Source: Paraburkholderia sp. PGU19 (GTDB lineage Bacteria; Pseudomonadota; Gammaproteobacteria; Burkholderiales; Burkholderiaceae). Taken from it: a stretch of 64,000 bases of DNA. The translations under genes and the position numbers were made by a program. Below, piece after piece: positions 52,415 to 61,686 of the stretch. The notes under the pieces are model-generated. The model made no database searches. It worked only from the letters and a program-made list of their open reading frames with translations, and had not been told where the DNA came from. Every line of letters begins with the position of its first letter. The first letter of the stretch is position 1. The stretch lies in NCBI RefSeq assembly GCF_013426915.1, contig NZ_AP023180.1:1922001-1986000 (forward strand), written 5' to 3'.

Positions 52415-53380
52415 ATGCAAGCATTTAGTCTCTGCGCCCCCTTTTCGTTTCGCCACATTCACGTGAACACACCGCTCATCCCCACGACCGACCCAGCCGA
52501 TCCGCCGTTCGGCCTGCATTCGGTCTGCAAGACGCTGAGCGACTCCAATGCGACCCTTGAACGCTTCGCGTCGCTGGGCGATCAGCTCGCCGTCGCGATC
52601 TGGACGCGCGAAACGAAGGAAGCCGAGACGATCTACGCACAGCCTGGCCATCACACGCTGTCGTGCTATCTGGACGGCGGCTATCGCACCGAGCGCCAGA
52701 AGCTGCCGGGGCGCTATGGCGCGCCGAGCCGCCTGTGCGCGCTGCCCGGCGATCACGAATCGCGCTGGTGGGTACGCGGCCACATGCATTTCATGCATCT
52801 GTATTTCCTGCCTGAGCATTTCACGCATCGCGCGATCCGCGAACTGGACCGCGAGCCGCGCGAACTGACGCTTGCCGACCGCACGTACTTCGAGGACGAG
52901 CACATTGCGTCGCTCTGCCAGTCGCTCGCGAACGACGCGTGGGACGACGCCGACGGCCGGCTGCGTGCGAACGAAACCTCGCATGAAATCCTGAGCCTGC
53001 TGCTGCGCTCTCAGGGCGTGAACCGCGCGGACGCGGTGCTCAAGGGCGGGCTGGCCGTGGCGACACGCCGCCGGTTGCGCGAGTACATCGACCAGAACCT
53101 GACGCAGCCGTTGACGCTCGGCGAACTGGCCGCCGTCGCGAATCTCTCCGAATTCCATCTTGCGCGGATGTTCCGTGCATCGTTCGGCTTGCCGCCGCAT
53201 GCATGGATTGCGCAGCAGCGACTCGAACGCGCGCGCACGCTGCTGCGCACGACAGCGTTGCCGCTAGTCGATATCGCGACGCAATGCGGCTACGCGAACG
53301 CGAGCCACTTCAGCCACCGGTTCCGTCAGGGCGTCGGTGAGTCGCCCGCCGCCTGGCGCCAGGCGTTGCGCGCCGGCTGA
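52415..53380 (+). CDS. AraC-family transcriptional regulator
   Basis: About 321 residues from the ATG at 52415; a GTG at 52463 is another option. The C-terminal 100 residues contain both HTH motifs: TLGELAAVANLSEFHLARMFRASFGLPPHAWIAQQRLERARTLL and LPLVDIATQCGYANASHFSHRFRQGVGESPAAWRQ, the classic AraC signature. The N-terminal part is a cupin-like sensing domain (TIYAQPGHHTLSCYLDGGYRTERQKLPG). It is divergent from the EamA exporter and probably controls it in response to the exported compound (inference). Confidence 0.9.
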   Translation: MQAFSLCAPFSFRHIHVNTPLIPTTDPADPPFGLHSVCKTLSDSNATLERFASLGDQLAVAIWTRETKEAETIYAQPGHHTLSCYLDGGYRTERQKLPGRYGAPSRLCALPGDHESRWWVRGHMHFMHLYFLPEHFTHRAIRELDREPRELTLADRTYFEDEHIASLCQSLANDAWDDADGRLRANETSHEILSLLLRSQGVNRADAVLKGGLAVATRRRLREYIDQNLTQPLTLGELAAVANLSEFHLARMFRASFGLPPHAWIAQQRLERARTLLRTTALPLVDIATQCGYANASHFSHRFRQGVGESPAAWRQALRAG

Positions 53381-53502
53381 CATTTCGCGTCTGCGTTGCG
53401 TCCGGTTCGGGCGTACGCTGTTCTCCCATTCTCCATGTGCTGTCGCGACGCGGATTTCCGCGTGAACGCGTTCGCCATCGCTTTGTCTCGTCATGGACTT
53501 CG

Positions 53503-53532
53503 TTTGTCTATTTGAGACAAATAGTCTACACT
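53503..53532 (+). promoter_or_regulatory. Promoter with overlapping palindrome, upstream of the aminotransferase
   Basis: A -35-like TTGTCT (53504-53509) and -10-like TACACT (53527-53532) are 17 bp apart. The inverted repeat TTTGTCTatttgAGACAAA (53503-53521) covers the -35 box and spacer, suiting a repressor. A further half-site TTTGTCTC is at 53482-53489. The same arms occur in the activator site at 28248-28269. Confidence 0.5.
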
Positions 53533-53608
53533 CGACAGCAATCAACCTGCGCCGCGAACGTCTGACCAGCCGCGCCCTAGCCACTGCTTTCACACGAGGA
53601 CAGAACTC

Positions 53609-54733
53609 ATGCAAATCAGGGAATTTGGAGTCGAACGCTGGATGGATCTCTACGAGAACCAATGCGAGTTGAACCTTGCGGAGACGTGCGTCGAATCGCT
53701 GACGGTTGGCGAACTGCTGAAGATCGCGGGGAAGGAAGACGCGCTGCTCGGCGAGATTCTGCCGATGAAGCTGACGTATGGCGCGATCGACGGCACAGAG
53801 CGTTTGCGCAGCAATGTTGCGTCGCTGTATGAGAAGCAGGGCGTGCCGAATGTGCTGATTACGCACGGCGCGATCAGTGCGAATGCGCTGGTTTATGAAA
53901 CGCTCGTCGAACCTGGCGATCATGTGATTTCGGTGCTGCCCACGTATCAGCAGCATTATTCGATTCCCGAGAGTTACGGCGCGAAGGTCGACATTTTGCG
54001 TTTGCGCGAGGAAAACGGCTTTCTCCCTGATCTGGATGAATTGAGGCGGATGGTCACGCCGACCACGCGCGTCATTGCGATCAACAATCCGAATAACCCG
54101 ACTGGGTCGCTGATGGATCGCGAGTTTCTCGTGGAGATTGCGGCGATTGCGCGCTCTTGTGGCGCTTATGTGCTGAATGATGAGGTGTATCGCGGTACGG
54201 ATCAGGAAGGGACCGGTTTTACCGCGTCGATTGCGGATGTGTATGAGAAGGGTATCAGCACGGGCAGCATGTCGAAGACGTGGTCGTTGGCGGGTTTGCG
54301 GGTGGGCTGGATCGTTGCGCCTGTTGAGTTGCTTCAGCGCGTCAGGACGCATCGTGACTACAACACGATTAGTGTTGGGATGTTGAATGATCTGCTGGCT
54401 TCCATCGCGCTGGAAAATCGCAAGGCGATTCTGGAACGTAATCACGGGATTTTGCGGACTAATCTTGCTGTGCTGGATGCGTGGATTGCTAAGGAGCCTT
54501 TGCTTTCTTATGTGAAGCCGAAGTCTGGGACTACTGCTCTTGTGAAGGTTAATGTTGATATGACTTCAAGGGAGTTTTGTGTTTCTTTGCTTGAGAAGAC
54601 GGGGGTGATGTTTACGCCTGGCAGTGCGCTCGATGTTGAGGGGTATGTCCGGATTGGGTATACGAATAATCGTGATGTGCTTGTTGCGGGGCTCGCTAAG
54701 GTGTCGGAGTTTTTGCGCGTTCGCGCAGGGTGA
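53609..54733 (+). CDS. PLP-dependent aminotransferase, class I/II
   Basis: 374 residues. Fold type I signatures: LTYGAIDGTERLRSNVASLY at the substrate entrance, INNPNNPTGSLM, NDEVYRG and the PLP lysine in GSMSKTWSLAGLRVGW (Lys near 223). The C-terminal part includes PGSALDVEGYVRIGYTNN with the carboxylate-binding Arg. The family includes aspartate/aromatic aminotransferases and capreomycidine-synthase-like proteins; the substrate is not predictable. It sits alone with its own promoter palindrome. The gene is unusual for the window in using more T-ending codons (third-position T) toward its 3' end. It is followed by dispersed repeat copy B, and the next gene converges. Confidence 0.88.
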   Translation: MQIREFGVERWMDLYENQCELNLAETCVESLTVGELLKIAGKEDALLGEILPMKLTYGAIDGTERLRSNVASLYEKQGVPNVLITHGAISANALVYETLVEPGDHVISVLPTYQQHYSIPESYGAKVDILRLREENGFLPDLDELRRMVTPTTRVIAINNPNNPTGSLMDREFLVEIAAIARSCGAYVLNDEVYRGTDQEGTGFTASIADVYEKGISTGSMSKTWSLAGLRVGWIVAPVELLQRVRTHRDYNTISVGMLNDLLASIALENRKAILERNHGILRTNLAVLDAWIAKEPLLSYVKPKSGTTALVKVNVDMTSREFCVSLLEKTGVMFTPGSALDVEGYVRIGYTNNRDVLVAGLAKVSEFLRVRAG

Positions 54734-54774
54734 TTTTTTGTCTGCGACGCTTTGAGTGGTTTGCTTTGCCTTTG

Positions 54775-54918
54775 CGCTGGCATTCGCGGTTTGCCTGCGG
54801 CGCTGGAGTGGTTTGCCTGTGCTTTTTCGCTGGCATCCGCGCTTTGCCTTCGTGCTTCGAGCGTCGCCCCGCACAGGGGCAACGCTTGAAGCAAGCTAAC
54901 AAATCGCGGATGCCAGCG
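54775..54918. repeat. Dispersed palindromic repeat, copy B
   Basis: Three copies of the 14-mer seen in copy A: cgctggcattcgcg (54775-54788), cgctggcatccgcg (54828-54841) and the inverted form (54905-54918). The central hairpin GCGTCGCCCC-gcaca-GGGGCAACGC (54861-54885) has one mismatch and a loop complementary in sense to that of copy A. Side segments are shared with copy A. It lies between the convergent aminotransferase and YdiJ-like genes and could act as a terminator. Confidence 0.85.
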
Positions 54919-54959
54919 CAAAAGACAAAACACCAAAACGGCCTACGCAGCAACCACCC

Positions 54960-57900
54960 CTACTTCAAAGCCCGCACCAAAACCCGCGCGACATGCATCG
55001 CGCTCACTCCTGCTCCATCATGAATCTGATGCCGACAACTAGTCCCATCGGCAACCATCAAAGTATGCGCATCGATCCCACGCGCCGCGGGCAACAATGA
55101 CAACTCACCCATGGCCATCGAAGCCTCATAGTGCTCCGCCTCATATCCAAAACTCCCTGCCATCCCGCAGCACGACGATTCAACGGTCGACACCTTCAGC
55201 TCGGGAATCCACTTCAACACCGTCTGCACGGGCGAAAACGCATCAAAAGCTTTCTGATGACAATGCCCATGCACTAACGCCTGGCTCGTGTCATCGAGCG
55301 GCTTCAACTCGAGCTTCAACCGACCAGCCTTGTGCTCACGCACAAGAAACTCTTCAAAGAGCATCGCGAGTTTAGACAGACGCTCTGCCTCTTCCCCAAA
55401 ACCATATTGAAGAAACTCATCCCGCAACGACAGCAAACAGGAAGGCTCCAGCCCAACAACCGGCACACTCCGCTCGACAAAAGGCCTGAACGCATCGAGC
55501 ATCCGGCGCGCCTCCTGCTTCGCTTCATCCACGAGTCCTGCTGCGAGAAATGTTCTCCCACAGCAAAGCGGACGCTCGCCCTCAAGCGTATTGAAATGCA
55601 CGGTATACCCCGCCGCTTCTAGCACCTGTTGAGCAGCGCGTGCATTCTCCGGCTCGATGCTGTTATTAAACGTATCGACGAATAACAGCACTTCTTTTTG
55701 CGCACCCTGCGCACTCACCGAAGCACGCTTCACATATCCACTACTCAAAAAAGGCTTCACAAACCGCGGCAACGACCTCTGCGGTGCAAATCCCAACGCG
55801 CGCTTGAACCATGGCATATCAGCCGCGACCGAAAACACCCCGGGCAAACGCGCCGCCAACGCCGCGTAACGCGGCATGTACGCGATCATCTTTTCCCGCA
55901 AGCGCAAGCCATTCTTCTTCGCCCACGCAGCGCGCGCCTCGATCTTGAACTTCGCCATATCGATGCCCGTCGGGCAGTCGCGCTTGCAGCCCTTGCACGA
56001 GACACATAGATCAAGCGTGTCCTTCACGTCCTGGCCAGCAAGCCCCTCATCACCCAGTTGCCCCGACAGCGCAAGCCGCAACGTATTCGCCCGTCCGCGC
56101 GTCACGTGCTGCTCGTCCTTCGTCACGCGATAGCTCGGACACATCGTTCCCGCATCGAACTTGCGGCAGTGACCGTTGTTGTTGCACATCTCGACAGCCT
56201 TCGCGAGACCACCCGCCAGATCGTTGCCCGTGCCACGTGCAGTCTCCACGCCCGTCATCGGATCGCGCTCCACATTCCACATCGACCAGTCGAGCGCAGG
56301 CGTCAACGACTGGACCTTGTAGCCGGGCGCGAAGCGAAAGTTACTCGCGTCGTCCATCTTCGGCGGACGCACGATCTTGTCCGGGTTCATCCGGTTGTTC
56401 GGATCGAACAGCGCCTTGATCTCGCTGAACGCCCGGTTGATACGCGGACCATACTGCCACGCCACCCATTCGCCGCGACACAAGCCGTCGCCATGTTCAC
56501 CGGAATACGCGCCCTTGTATTCGCGCACCAACGCCGCCGCTTCTTCGGCGATCGCGCGCATCTTCGTCGCGCCGTCGCGGCGCATGTCGAGAATCGGCCG
56601 AACGTGCAGCGTGCCAACGCTCGCATGCGCGTACCACGTCCCTTCCGTACCGTTGCGATGAAATACTTCGGTCAACCGGCTCGTGTATTCAGCAAGATGT
56701 TCGAGCGGCACCGCGCAGTCTTCGATGAACGATACGGGCTTGCCGTCGCCCTTCATGCTCATCATGATGTTCAGGCCCGCCTTGCGCACTTCCCACAGCG
56801 CCTTCTGCTCGCCTGCGTCAGGCATCTGCACGACCGAGTCAGGCAGACCGAGATCGCCCATCAGTTCGGTGAGTTGCTCGAGCGACGTGAATTGTTCGTC
56901 GCGGTTCTCGCCTGCGAACTCGACGAGCAGAATCGCTTCGGGCCTCCCGACCAGCGCCTTCTCGATCACCGGCCGGAACGCGGGATTGCTCATCGCGAGA
57001 TCGATCATCGTGCGGTCGACGAGTTCGACGGCAACGGGCTTGAGCTTGACGATGTGCTGCGTGAGGTCCATCGCCTGCCAGAACGTCGGAAAGTTCACGA
57101 CGCCCAGCGTCTTGTGCGCAGGCAGCGGCGCGAGCTTCAGCGTCAACTGCCGGCTGAACGCAAGCGTGCCTTCGGAGCCGACCAGCAGATGTGCGAGATT
57201 GGCAAAGCCATCATCGGTATAGGCGCGCGGATTCTGACAATCGAACAGATCGATGTTGTAGCCCGCCACGCGACGCAACACTTTCGGCACCTGCGCGACG
57301 ATCTCATCGTGCTCGCGCAGCGCAATCGTCTTCACGTCTTCGACAATTTGCTGCAGGCGCGCGCCCTGCGGCGCATCGCGCAGCGAAGCGAAATGCGCTT
57401 GCGTGCCGTCTGCGAGAATCGCGTCGATCGCGTCGACGTTGTGCACCATGTTGCCGTATTCGATCGAACGCGAGCCGCACGAATTGTTGCCTGCCATCCC
57501 GCCGATCGTGCATTGCGCCGCCGTCGATACATCGACGGGGAACCACAAACCATGCGGCTTCAGCCACGCGTTCAGATGATCGAGCACGATACCAGGCTCG
57601 ACCGTTACGGTGCGCTTTTCCTTGTCGAACGCGATGACCTGATTCAGCCATTTACTGGTATCGATCACGAGCGCTTCGCCGACCGTCTGCCCGCACTGGC
57701 TCGAACCCGCGCCGCGCGCGAGCAGCGGCACGCGTTCGCTGCGCGCAACGTCGAGCGCGACGAGCAGATCATCCTGATCGCGCGGCACGACCACGCCGAT
57801 GGGCATGATCTGATAGATCGACGCATCCGTCGAATAGCGTCCACGGCTTGCGGCATCGAACAGTACATCGCCGCGCAATTCCTTGCGCAGGCGGTTCGCA

Positions 57901-57974
57901 AGTGGCGTGCTCAGGCGCGCCGATGACGGCACGAGATGAATCGGCTTGACCAGCAGAGAATCGGCGTTCGACAT
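54960..57974 (-). CDS. FAD-linked and Fe-S oxidoreductase, YdiJ-like (D-2-hydroxyacid dehydrogenase)
   Basis: 1004 residues. An N-terminal FAD-binding domain of the GlcD/D-lactate-dehydrogenase kind (GVVVPRDQDDLLVALDVARSERVPLLARGAGSSQCGQTVGEALVIDTSKWLN), then the FAD-oxidase C domain, followed by an Fe-S part with CNNNGHCRKF...MCPSY and CVSCKGCKRDCPTGID, and finally two CCG half-domains (CCGRTFLAAG and CCGMAGSFGYE). This layout and length match YdiJ, a D-2-hydroxyglutarate dehydrogenase in E. coli; other D-2-hydroxyacids are possible. Electrons go to the quinone pool. It is last in a four-gene operon, 40 bp after the hydratase gene. Confidence 0.9.
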   Translation of the reverse strand: MSNADSLLVKPIHLVPSSARLSTPLANRLRKELRGDVLFDAASRGRYSTDASIYQIMPIGVVVPRDQDDLLVALDVARSERVPLLARGAGSSQCGQTVGEALVIDTSKWLNQVIAFDKEKRTVTVEPGIVLDHLNAWLKPHGLWFPVDVSTAAQCTIGGMAGNNSCGSRSIEYGNMVHNVDAIDAILADGTQAHFASLRDAPQGARLQQIVEDVKTIALREHDEIVAQVPKVLRRVAGYNIDLFDCQNPRAYTDDGFANLAHLLVGSEGTLAFSRQLTLKLAPLPAHKTLGVVNFPTFWQAMDLTQHIVKLKPVAVELVDRTMIDLAMSNPAFRPVIEKALVGRPEAILLVEFAGENRDEQFTSLEQLTELMGDLGLPDSVVQMPDAGEQKALWEVRKAGLNIMMSMKGDGKPVSFIEDCAVPLEHLAEYTSRLTEVFHRNGTEGTWYAHASVGTLHVRPILDMRRDGATKMRAIAEEAAALVREYKGAYSGEHGDGLCRGEWVAWQYGPRINRAFSEIKALFDPNNRMNPDKIVRPPKMDDASNFRFAPGYKVQSLTPALDWSMWNVERDPMTGVETARGTGNDLAGGLAKAVEMCNNNGHCRKFDAGTMCPSYRVTKDEQHVTRGRANTLRLALSGQLGDEGLAGQDVKDTLDLCVSCKGCKRDCPTGIDMAKFKIEARAAWAKKNGLRLREKMIAYMPRYAALAARLPGVFSVAADMPWFKRALGFAPQRSLPRFVKPFLSSGYVKRASVSAQGAQKEVLLFVDTFNNSIEPENARAAQQVLEAAGYTVHFNTLEGERPLCCGRTFLAAGLVDEAKQEARRMLDAFRPFVERSVPVVGLEPSCLLSLRDEFLQYGFGEEAERLSKLAMLFEEFLVREHKAGRLKLELKPLDDTSQALVHGHCHQKAFDAFSPVQTVLKWIPELKVSTVESSCCGMAGSFGYEAEHYEASMAMGELSLLPAARGIDAHTLMVADGTSCRHQIHDGAGVSAMHVARVLVRALK

Positions 57975-58013
57975 GTGCTTCGGCCTATAAAAAGCGAGGC
58001 GGGTAGTACGAAA

Positions 58014-58763
58014 CTATTCGAGCGTGACGCTGACGGGCGCAAGCCCGTCGATCTGCCCACGCGCAGTGCCCGCATGCTGCGGAAAGAACATGCCCGTGTA
58101 CGAACCGGTCGTGACGATCATATCGGGCGTCACCGCAATGCGATGATGCTGCGTGCAGTGATTGACGAGCCACGCCAGCAGGCGCCGCGGATCGCCGCAG
58201 GGGTTCGAAGGCGTGGCCTTCACCACGTCCTGTCCTTCGAACGTGAAGCCGAGCGCGGGCGCAACGAACGGAAAATCGCGCCGGTACTTCGAGAACTCGC
58301 CGACGATCAACGCACCGTGATTCTGCAAGTCCGCGAGTTGCGCGAGCTTGTCGACATTCGGCCACTGCGCAAAGCGGCTCGCGACGATTTCAATGGTCGC
58401 AGCCATCGAATCGATTGCATCGAGTACTTCGACTTCGTGATACGCGTTGGCGGAGGGCTCGAAATGCCGCCCGAAGCGAAACGCAATTTCGAGTTCGAGG
58501 CCCAGCGACGTGAAATGCGCACGAGGCAGACGCGCGCCGTCGGCGTGCAAATCGGTAGAAGGCAGTGGTGCGCCCTGAATCGCGCCTTCGGCGGATTTAG
58601 CGCCGATCTTCCAGCCGCCGATCCGCGCGCCGCGCAACGCCAGCAACTCGTGCTGGATCGCGTAGGCGGCGCTCATGTCGGCGGGAATCAGTTCGGGCGA
58701 GAGCGACGCGAGCGTCGTGTGATCGGCGCGTGCGTCGGCAAGTTGTTGAGTCAGCATGGTCAT
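58014..58763 (-). CDS. 2-oxopent-4-enoate hydratase family protein (FAH superfamily)
   Basis: 249 residues. Features of the MhpD/HpaH/XylJ group: AYAIQHELLALRGARIGGWKIGAKSAEG near the start (metal-site lead-in), LELEIAFRFG and the region VEVLDAIDSMAATIEIVASRF (acidic metal ligands). The family hydrates or decarboxylates 2-oxo-alkenoates in ring-cleavage or sugar-acid routes. No ring-cleavage dioxygenase is nearby, so the substrate here is probably a 2-oxo acid derived in this operon. Start at ATG 58763, with an alternative at 58757. It overlaps no neighbour: 18 bp from the MFS gene upstream and 39 bp from the YdiJ-like gene downstream. Confidence 0.85.
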   Translation of the reverse strand: MTMLTQQLADARADHTTLASLSPELIPADMSAAYAIQHELLALRGARIGGWKIGAKSAEGAIQGAPLPSTDLHADGARLPRAHFTSLGLELEIAFRFGRHFEPSANAYHEVEVLDAIDSMAATIEIVASRFAQWPNVDKLAQLADLQNHGALIVGEFSKYRRDFPFVAPALGFTFEGQDVVKATPSNPCGDPRRLLAWLVNHCTQHHRIAVTPDMIVTTGSYTGMFFPQHAGTARGQIDGLAPVSVTLE

Positions 58764-58781
58764 TCAAACGTTTAGCGAGGC

Positions 58782-60068
58782 TCACGCGTTAAAGCGCGTG
58801 GCGGGTTGTGCACTCGGCTCTGCGCCGGTTTCGAAACGGCTTTCGGGTTGCATGCGGAACGCGAGCACCACGCCGATCGCCATCAGCAGCATGCTGCCCG
58901 CGAACGGCAACTCCCAGCTGCCGAATGTATCGATCAGATAGCCCGACAGCACAGGCGAAATGATCGCCGCGAGCGCCGAACCCGTGTTCATCATGCCGCT
59001 TGCGGTGCCCGAGTATTCGGGCGCGATATCCATCGGGATCGCCCACATCGGGCCGATCGTCATTTCGGCGAAGAAGAAGCCCGCCGACAGACACACCATC
59101 GATACATACAGGTTGTGCGTGAGCATCAGCGGCACGAGCGACGCAAGCGTGAGCAGCATGCAGATCGACACCATCCAGCTGCGCGCGCGCCTGAGGTTGC
59201 CCGTGCGCTCGAAGACCTTGTCAGTCACGATGCCGCCCAGCGTATCGCCGATCACGCCCGCGAAGAACACCGCCGAAGCGAATATCGCCGACTTCTTCAG
59301 GTCGAGTTGATAGCTATGCAGAAAGTACTGCGGAATCCAGCTCAGGAACAGCCACAACGTCCAGCCATAGCAGAAGTACACGATGGTCACGGGCGTCATA
59401 CGTTTGAAAAGCGCTTTCCACGGCACGTTCGCCATCTTCGCTTTGGGCGGCGGCAAGAAGTCGAGCTCCTCCTGCGTGATGCGGCGATGCTCTTTCGGAT
59501 ACTCGGTGAACGTCAGCGCCCACACGACGACCCAAAGCAGACTGAACGCGCCGCAGATATAGAACGACTCGCGCCAGCCCCATGTCGTCATCACCAGCAC
59601 GATCACGCCGGGCGCAACGGCATTGCCGATGCGCGCCGCCGCGTGCGTGATGCCTTGCGCGAAACCGCGCTTTTCTTTCGCGACCCAGCGCGACATCGCG
59701 GCCGTCGCAGCCGGAAAGGTCGCGCCTTCGCCGAAGCCGAGCAGCACACGCGCAAAGAGCAGCGAAACGAGGCCGCCTGCGAAGCCCGTCAGCAGCGTCG
59801 CGAGCGCCCAGATCGCGCCGCACGCAATCAGCGTGCGCTTCGCGCCGAAACGGTCGCTCACCCAGCCGCCGATGATCTGAAACACCAGATACGGATACGC
59901 AAAGGCCGAGAAAACAAGGCCGATTTCCGTATGCGAAAGATGAAACTCCTTGCCGAAGCCCGCAGCCGCCGTGCTGACGTTCACGCGGTCAAGGTAGGTG
60001 ATGAAGTACATGATGCATAGCATCAGTAGAACGATACTGGTCGCACTGGTTACACGAAACCGCTTCAT
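58782..60068 (-). CDS. MFS transporter, anion:cation symporter family (GudP/ExuT-like)
   Basis: 428 residues with twelve spans. ACS-family features: IMYFITYLDRVNVSTAAAGFGKEFHLSHTEIGLVFSAFAYPYLVFQIIGGWVSDRFGAKRTL and RVLLGFGEGATFPAATAAMSRWVAKEKRGFAQG (motif A and span 4-5). Carriers of this group import hexuronates, glucarate, galactarate or related acids. It is second in the operon after the aminotransferase and probably supplies its substrate. Third in line is the hydratase, 18 bp later. A 260-bp gap separates it from the aminotransferase stop; nothing gene-like is in that gap, but a separate promoter is possible. Confidence 0.88.
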   Translation of the reverse strand: MKRFRVTSATSIVLLMLCIMYFITYLDRVNVSTAAAGFGKEFHLSHTEIGLVFSAFAYPYLVFQIIGGWVSDRFGAKRTLIACGAIWALATLLTGFAGGLVSLLFARVLLGFGEGATFPAATAAMSRWVAKEKRGFAQGITHAAARIGNAVAPGVIVLVMTTWGWRESFYICGAFSLLWVVVWALTFTEYPKEHRRITQEELDFLPPPKAKMANVPWKALFKRMTPVTIVYFCYGWTLWLFLSWIPQYFLHSYQLDLKKSAIFASAVFFAGVIGDTLGGIVTDKVFERTGNLRRARSWMVSICMLLTLASLVPLMLTHNLYVSMVCLSAGFFFAEMTIGPMWAIPMDIAPEYSGTASGMMNTGSALAAIISPVLSGYLIDTFGSWELPFAGSMLLMAIGVVLAFRMQPESRFETGAEPSAQPATRFNA

Positions 60069-60328
60069 CGTCTGTCTCCGTTGCTGGCGGACGGGGCATT
60101 CGCACGGCGTGTTCGGCCTTCATGCCGCGCGAGCCTCCATCCGCAGGGTCTGCCGTTGGCGTTGGTCGCGTTTGTGGGTCGTTTGCGTCTTTGTCTTTCT
60201 GCTCGCTGCTGTGCGTCGCGCTGGCCGGGCGCGTGGGTGCTTCGAGGATTGCGTCCGAGATGAAGGAAGCAACGTGTCGCCGTTTGCGCTTCCTTCGCGG
60301 TATGGCTATCGACTGCTCATGTGGCTGC

Positions 60329-61549
60329 TTAAGCGGCTGCTTTGAGCTTCGGTGCGTTCGGCTGCGACATCAGGAATTCCATCGCAGCGGGCAGGCCGCT
60401 CGCCGCGACGGGCACGCCCGCGATCTGGAGGCCCATTTCGACGCCGGCAAGCGTGGCCATCAGCGTGAGGTCGTTGCAGTCGCCAAGATGGCCGATGCGG
60501 AACATGCGCCCTTTCATCTTGCCGAGGCCCGTGCCGAGCGACATATCGAAGCGTTCGTAAATGACCTTGCGCACGGCATCGGCATCGATACCTTCGGGCA
60601 TCATCACGCCCGTCAGCACCGGGCTATACACGGACGGATCGGCGCATTGAATCTCGAGGCCCCATGCGCGCACCGCGCGGCGGCAGGCTTCGGCGAGACG
60701 GTCGTGCCGCGCGAACACGTTGTCGAGCCCTTCGCCGAGAATCATGTCGAGCGCCTCGTACAACCCATACAGCAGGTTCGTATTGGGCGTGTACGGCCAG
60801 TAGCCGCTCTTGTTCATTTCGATGATTTCGGTCCAGTCCCAGAACGCGCGCGGCAGCTTCGCCTGCTTGCCCGCTTCGATCGCCTTCTGCGACACGGCGT
60901 TGAAGCTGATGCCGGGCGGCAGCATCAAGCCCTTCTGCGAACCCGACACGGTGACGTCGACGCCCCATTCGTCATGACGATAATCGGCGCACGCAAGGCC
61001 TGAGATCGTATCGACGAGCAGCAGCGCCGGATGGCCCGCTGCATCGATCGCGCGGCGCACGGCCGCGATGTCGGACGTCACGCCCGTCGAGGTTTCGTTA
61101 TGCACGACGCACACGGCCTTGATCGCGTGCTGCGTGTCCTCGCGCAGCCGCGCCTCGATCATTTGCGGCTGCACGCCGCGCCGCCAGCCTTCGATACCCG
61201 GCAAGCCCAGAAACTCCGGCTTCAGACCGAGGTTCTCGGCCATCTTCTTCCACAGCGTGGCGAAGTGGCCCGTCTCGAACATCAGCACGTGATCGCCGGG
61301 ACTCAGCGTGTTCGACAGCGCGGCTTCCCATGCGCCCGTGCCGGACGCCGGGTAGATCACGACGGGCTGCTGCGTCTTGAAGATCTTCTTGATGCCGTCC
61401 AGCACTTTCAGGCCCAGCGCGCCGAATTCCGGGCCGCGATGGTCGATGGTCGGATAGCTCATCGCCCGCAAGATGCGGTCGGGCACCGGGCTCGGACCCG
61501 GAATCTGCAAAAAGTGGCGGCCTGCGGGATGAAAGTCGAGTTTCAGCAT
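60329..61549 (-). CDS. Alanine-/serine-glyoxylate aminotransferase family protein
   Basis: 406 residues from the ATG at 61549. Class V fold: FLQIPGPSPVPDRILRAMSYPTIDHRGPEF at the start, YPASGTGAWEAALSNTLSPGD, VVHNETSTGVTSD, LLVDTISGLACADYRHDEWGVDVTVSGSQKGLMLPPGI with the PLP lysine near 206, and FRIGHLGDCNDLTLMATL late. It converts an amino acid plus glyoxylate to a 2-oxo acid plus glycine. It is first in the operon with the MFS carrier, hydratase and YdiJ-like oxidase, and has a GntR operator (61571-61584) right at its promoter. The true amino donor is unknown. Confidence 0.9.
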   Translation of the reverse strand: MLKLDFHPAGRHFLQIPGPSPVPDRILRAMSYPTIDHRGPEFGALGLKVLDGIKKIFKTQQPVVIYPASGTGAWEAALSNTLSPGDHVLMFETGHFATLWKKMAENLGLKPEFLGLPGIEGWRRGVQPQMIEARLREDTQHAIKAVCVVHNETSTGVTSDIAAVRRAIDAAGHPALLLVDTISGLACADYRHDEWGVDVTVSGSQKGLMLPPGISFNAVSQKAIEAGKQAKLPRAFWDWTEIIEMNKSGYWPYTPNTNLLYGLYEALDMILGEGLDNVFARHDRLAEACRRAVRAWGLEIQCADPSVYSPVLTGVMMPEGIDADAVRKVIYERFDMSLGTGLGKMKGRMFRIGHLGDCNDLTLMATLAGVEMGLQIAGVPVAASGLPAAMEFLMSQPNAPKLKAAA

Positions 61550-61570
61550 CGGTCGATCTCCTCGATTGAA

Positions 61571-61591
61571 TTTTGCATGCAAAAAACTATA
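61571..61591 (-). promoter_or_regulatory. GntR operator and -10 region of the aminotransferase operon
   Basis: A perfect 14-bp palindrome TTTTGCATGCAAAA (61571-61584) lies 22 bp before the aminotransferase ATG. Adjacent on the minus strand is TATAGT (61586-61591) as a -10 box, with TTGGGA about 18 bp further. Binding there would block transcription start. FadR-subfamily GntR proteins often bind such sites. Confidence 0.7.
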
Positions 61592-61686
61592 ACAAACGAT
61601 TCGTGACAATCCCAAGGCGGTGTTTACCCTCGCAGCCAGCTAGAGGGTTGGATGCTTTAAAATCGGTGCAAATCGTGCTTGAGGAT

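Noticed and set aside
54566..54953. Several 80-140-codon leftward frames rich in Lys, Gln and Ala
   Set aside because: They are translations of dispersed repeat copy B and the end of the aminotransferase read backwards.
60069..60328. Possible small gene between the MFS carrier and aminotransferase genes
   Set aside because: Frames here are Cys/Leu/Arg-rich in all readings with no ribosome site; treated as non-coding.
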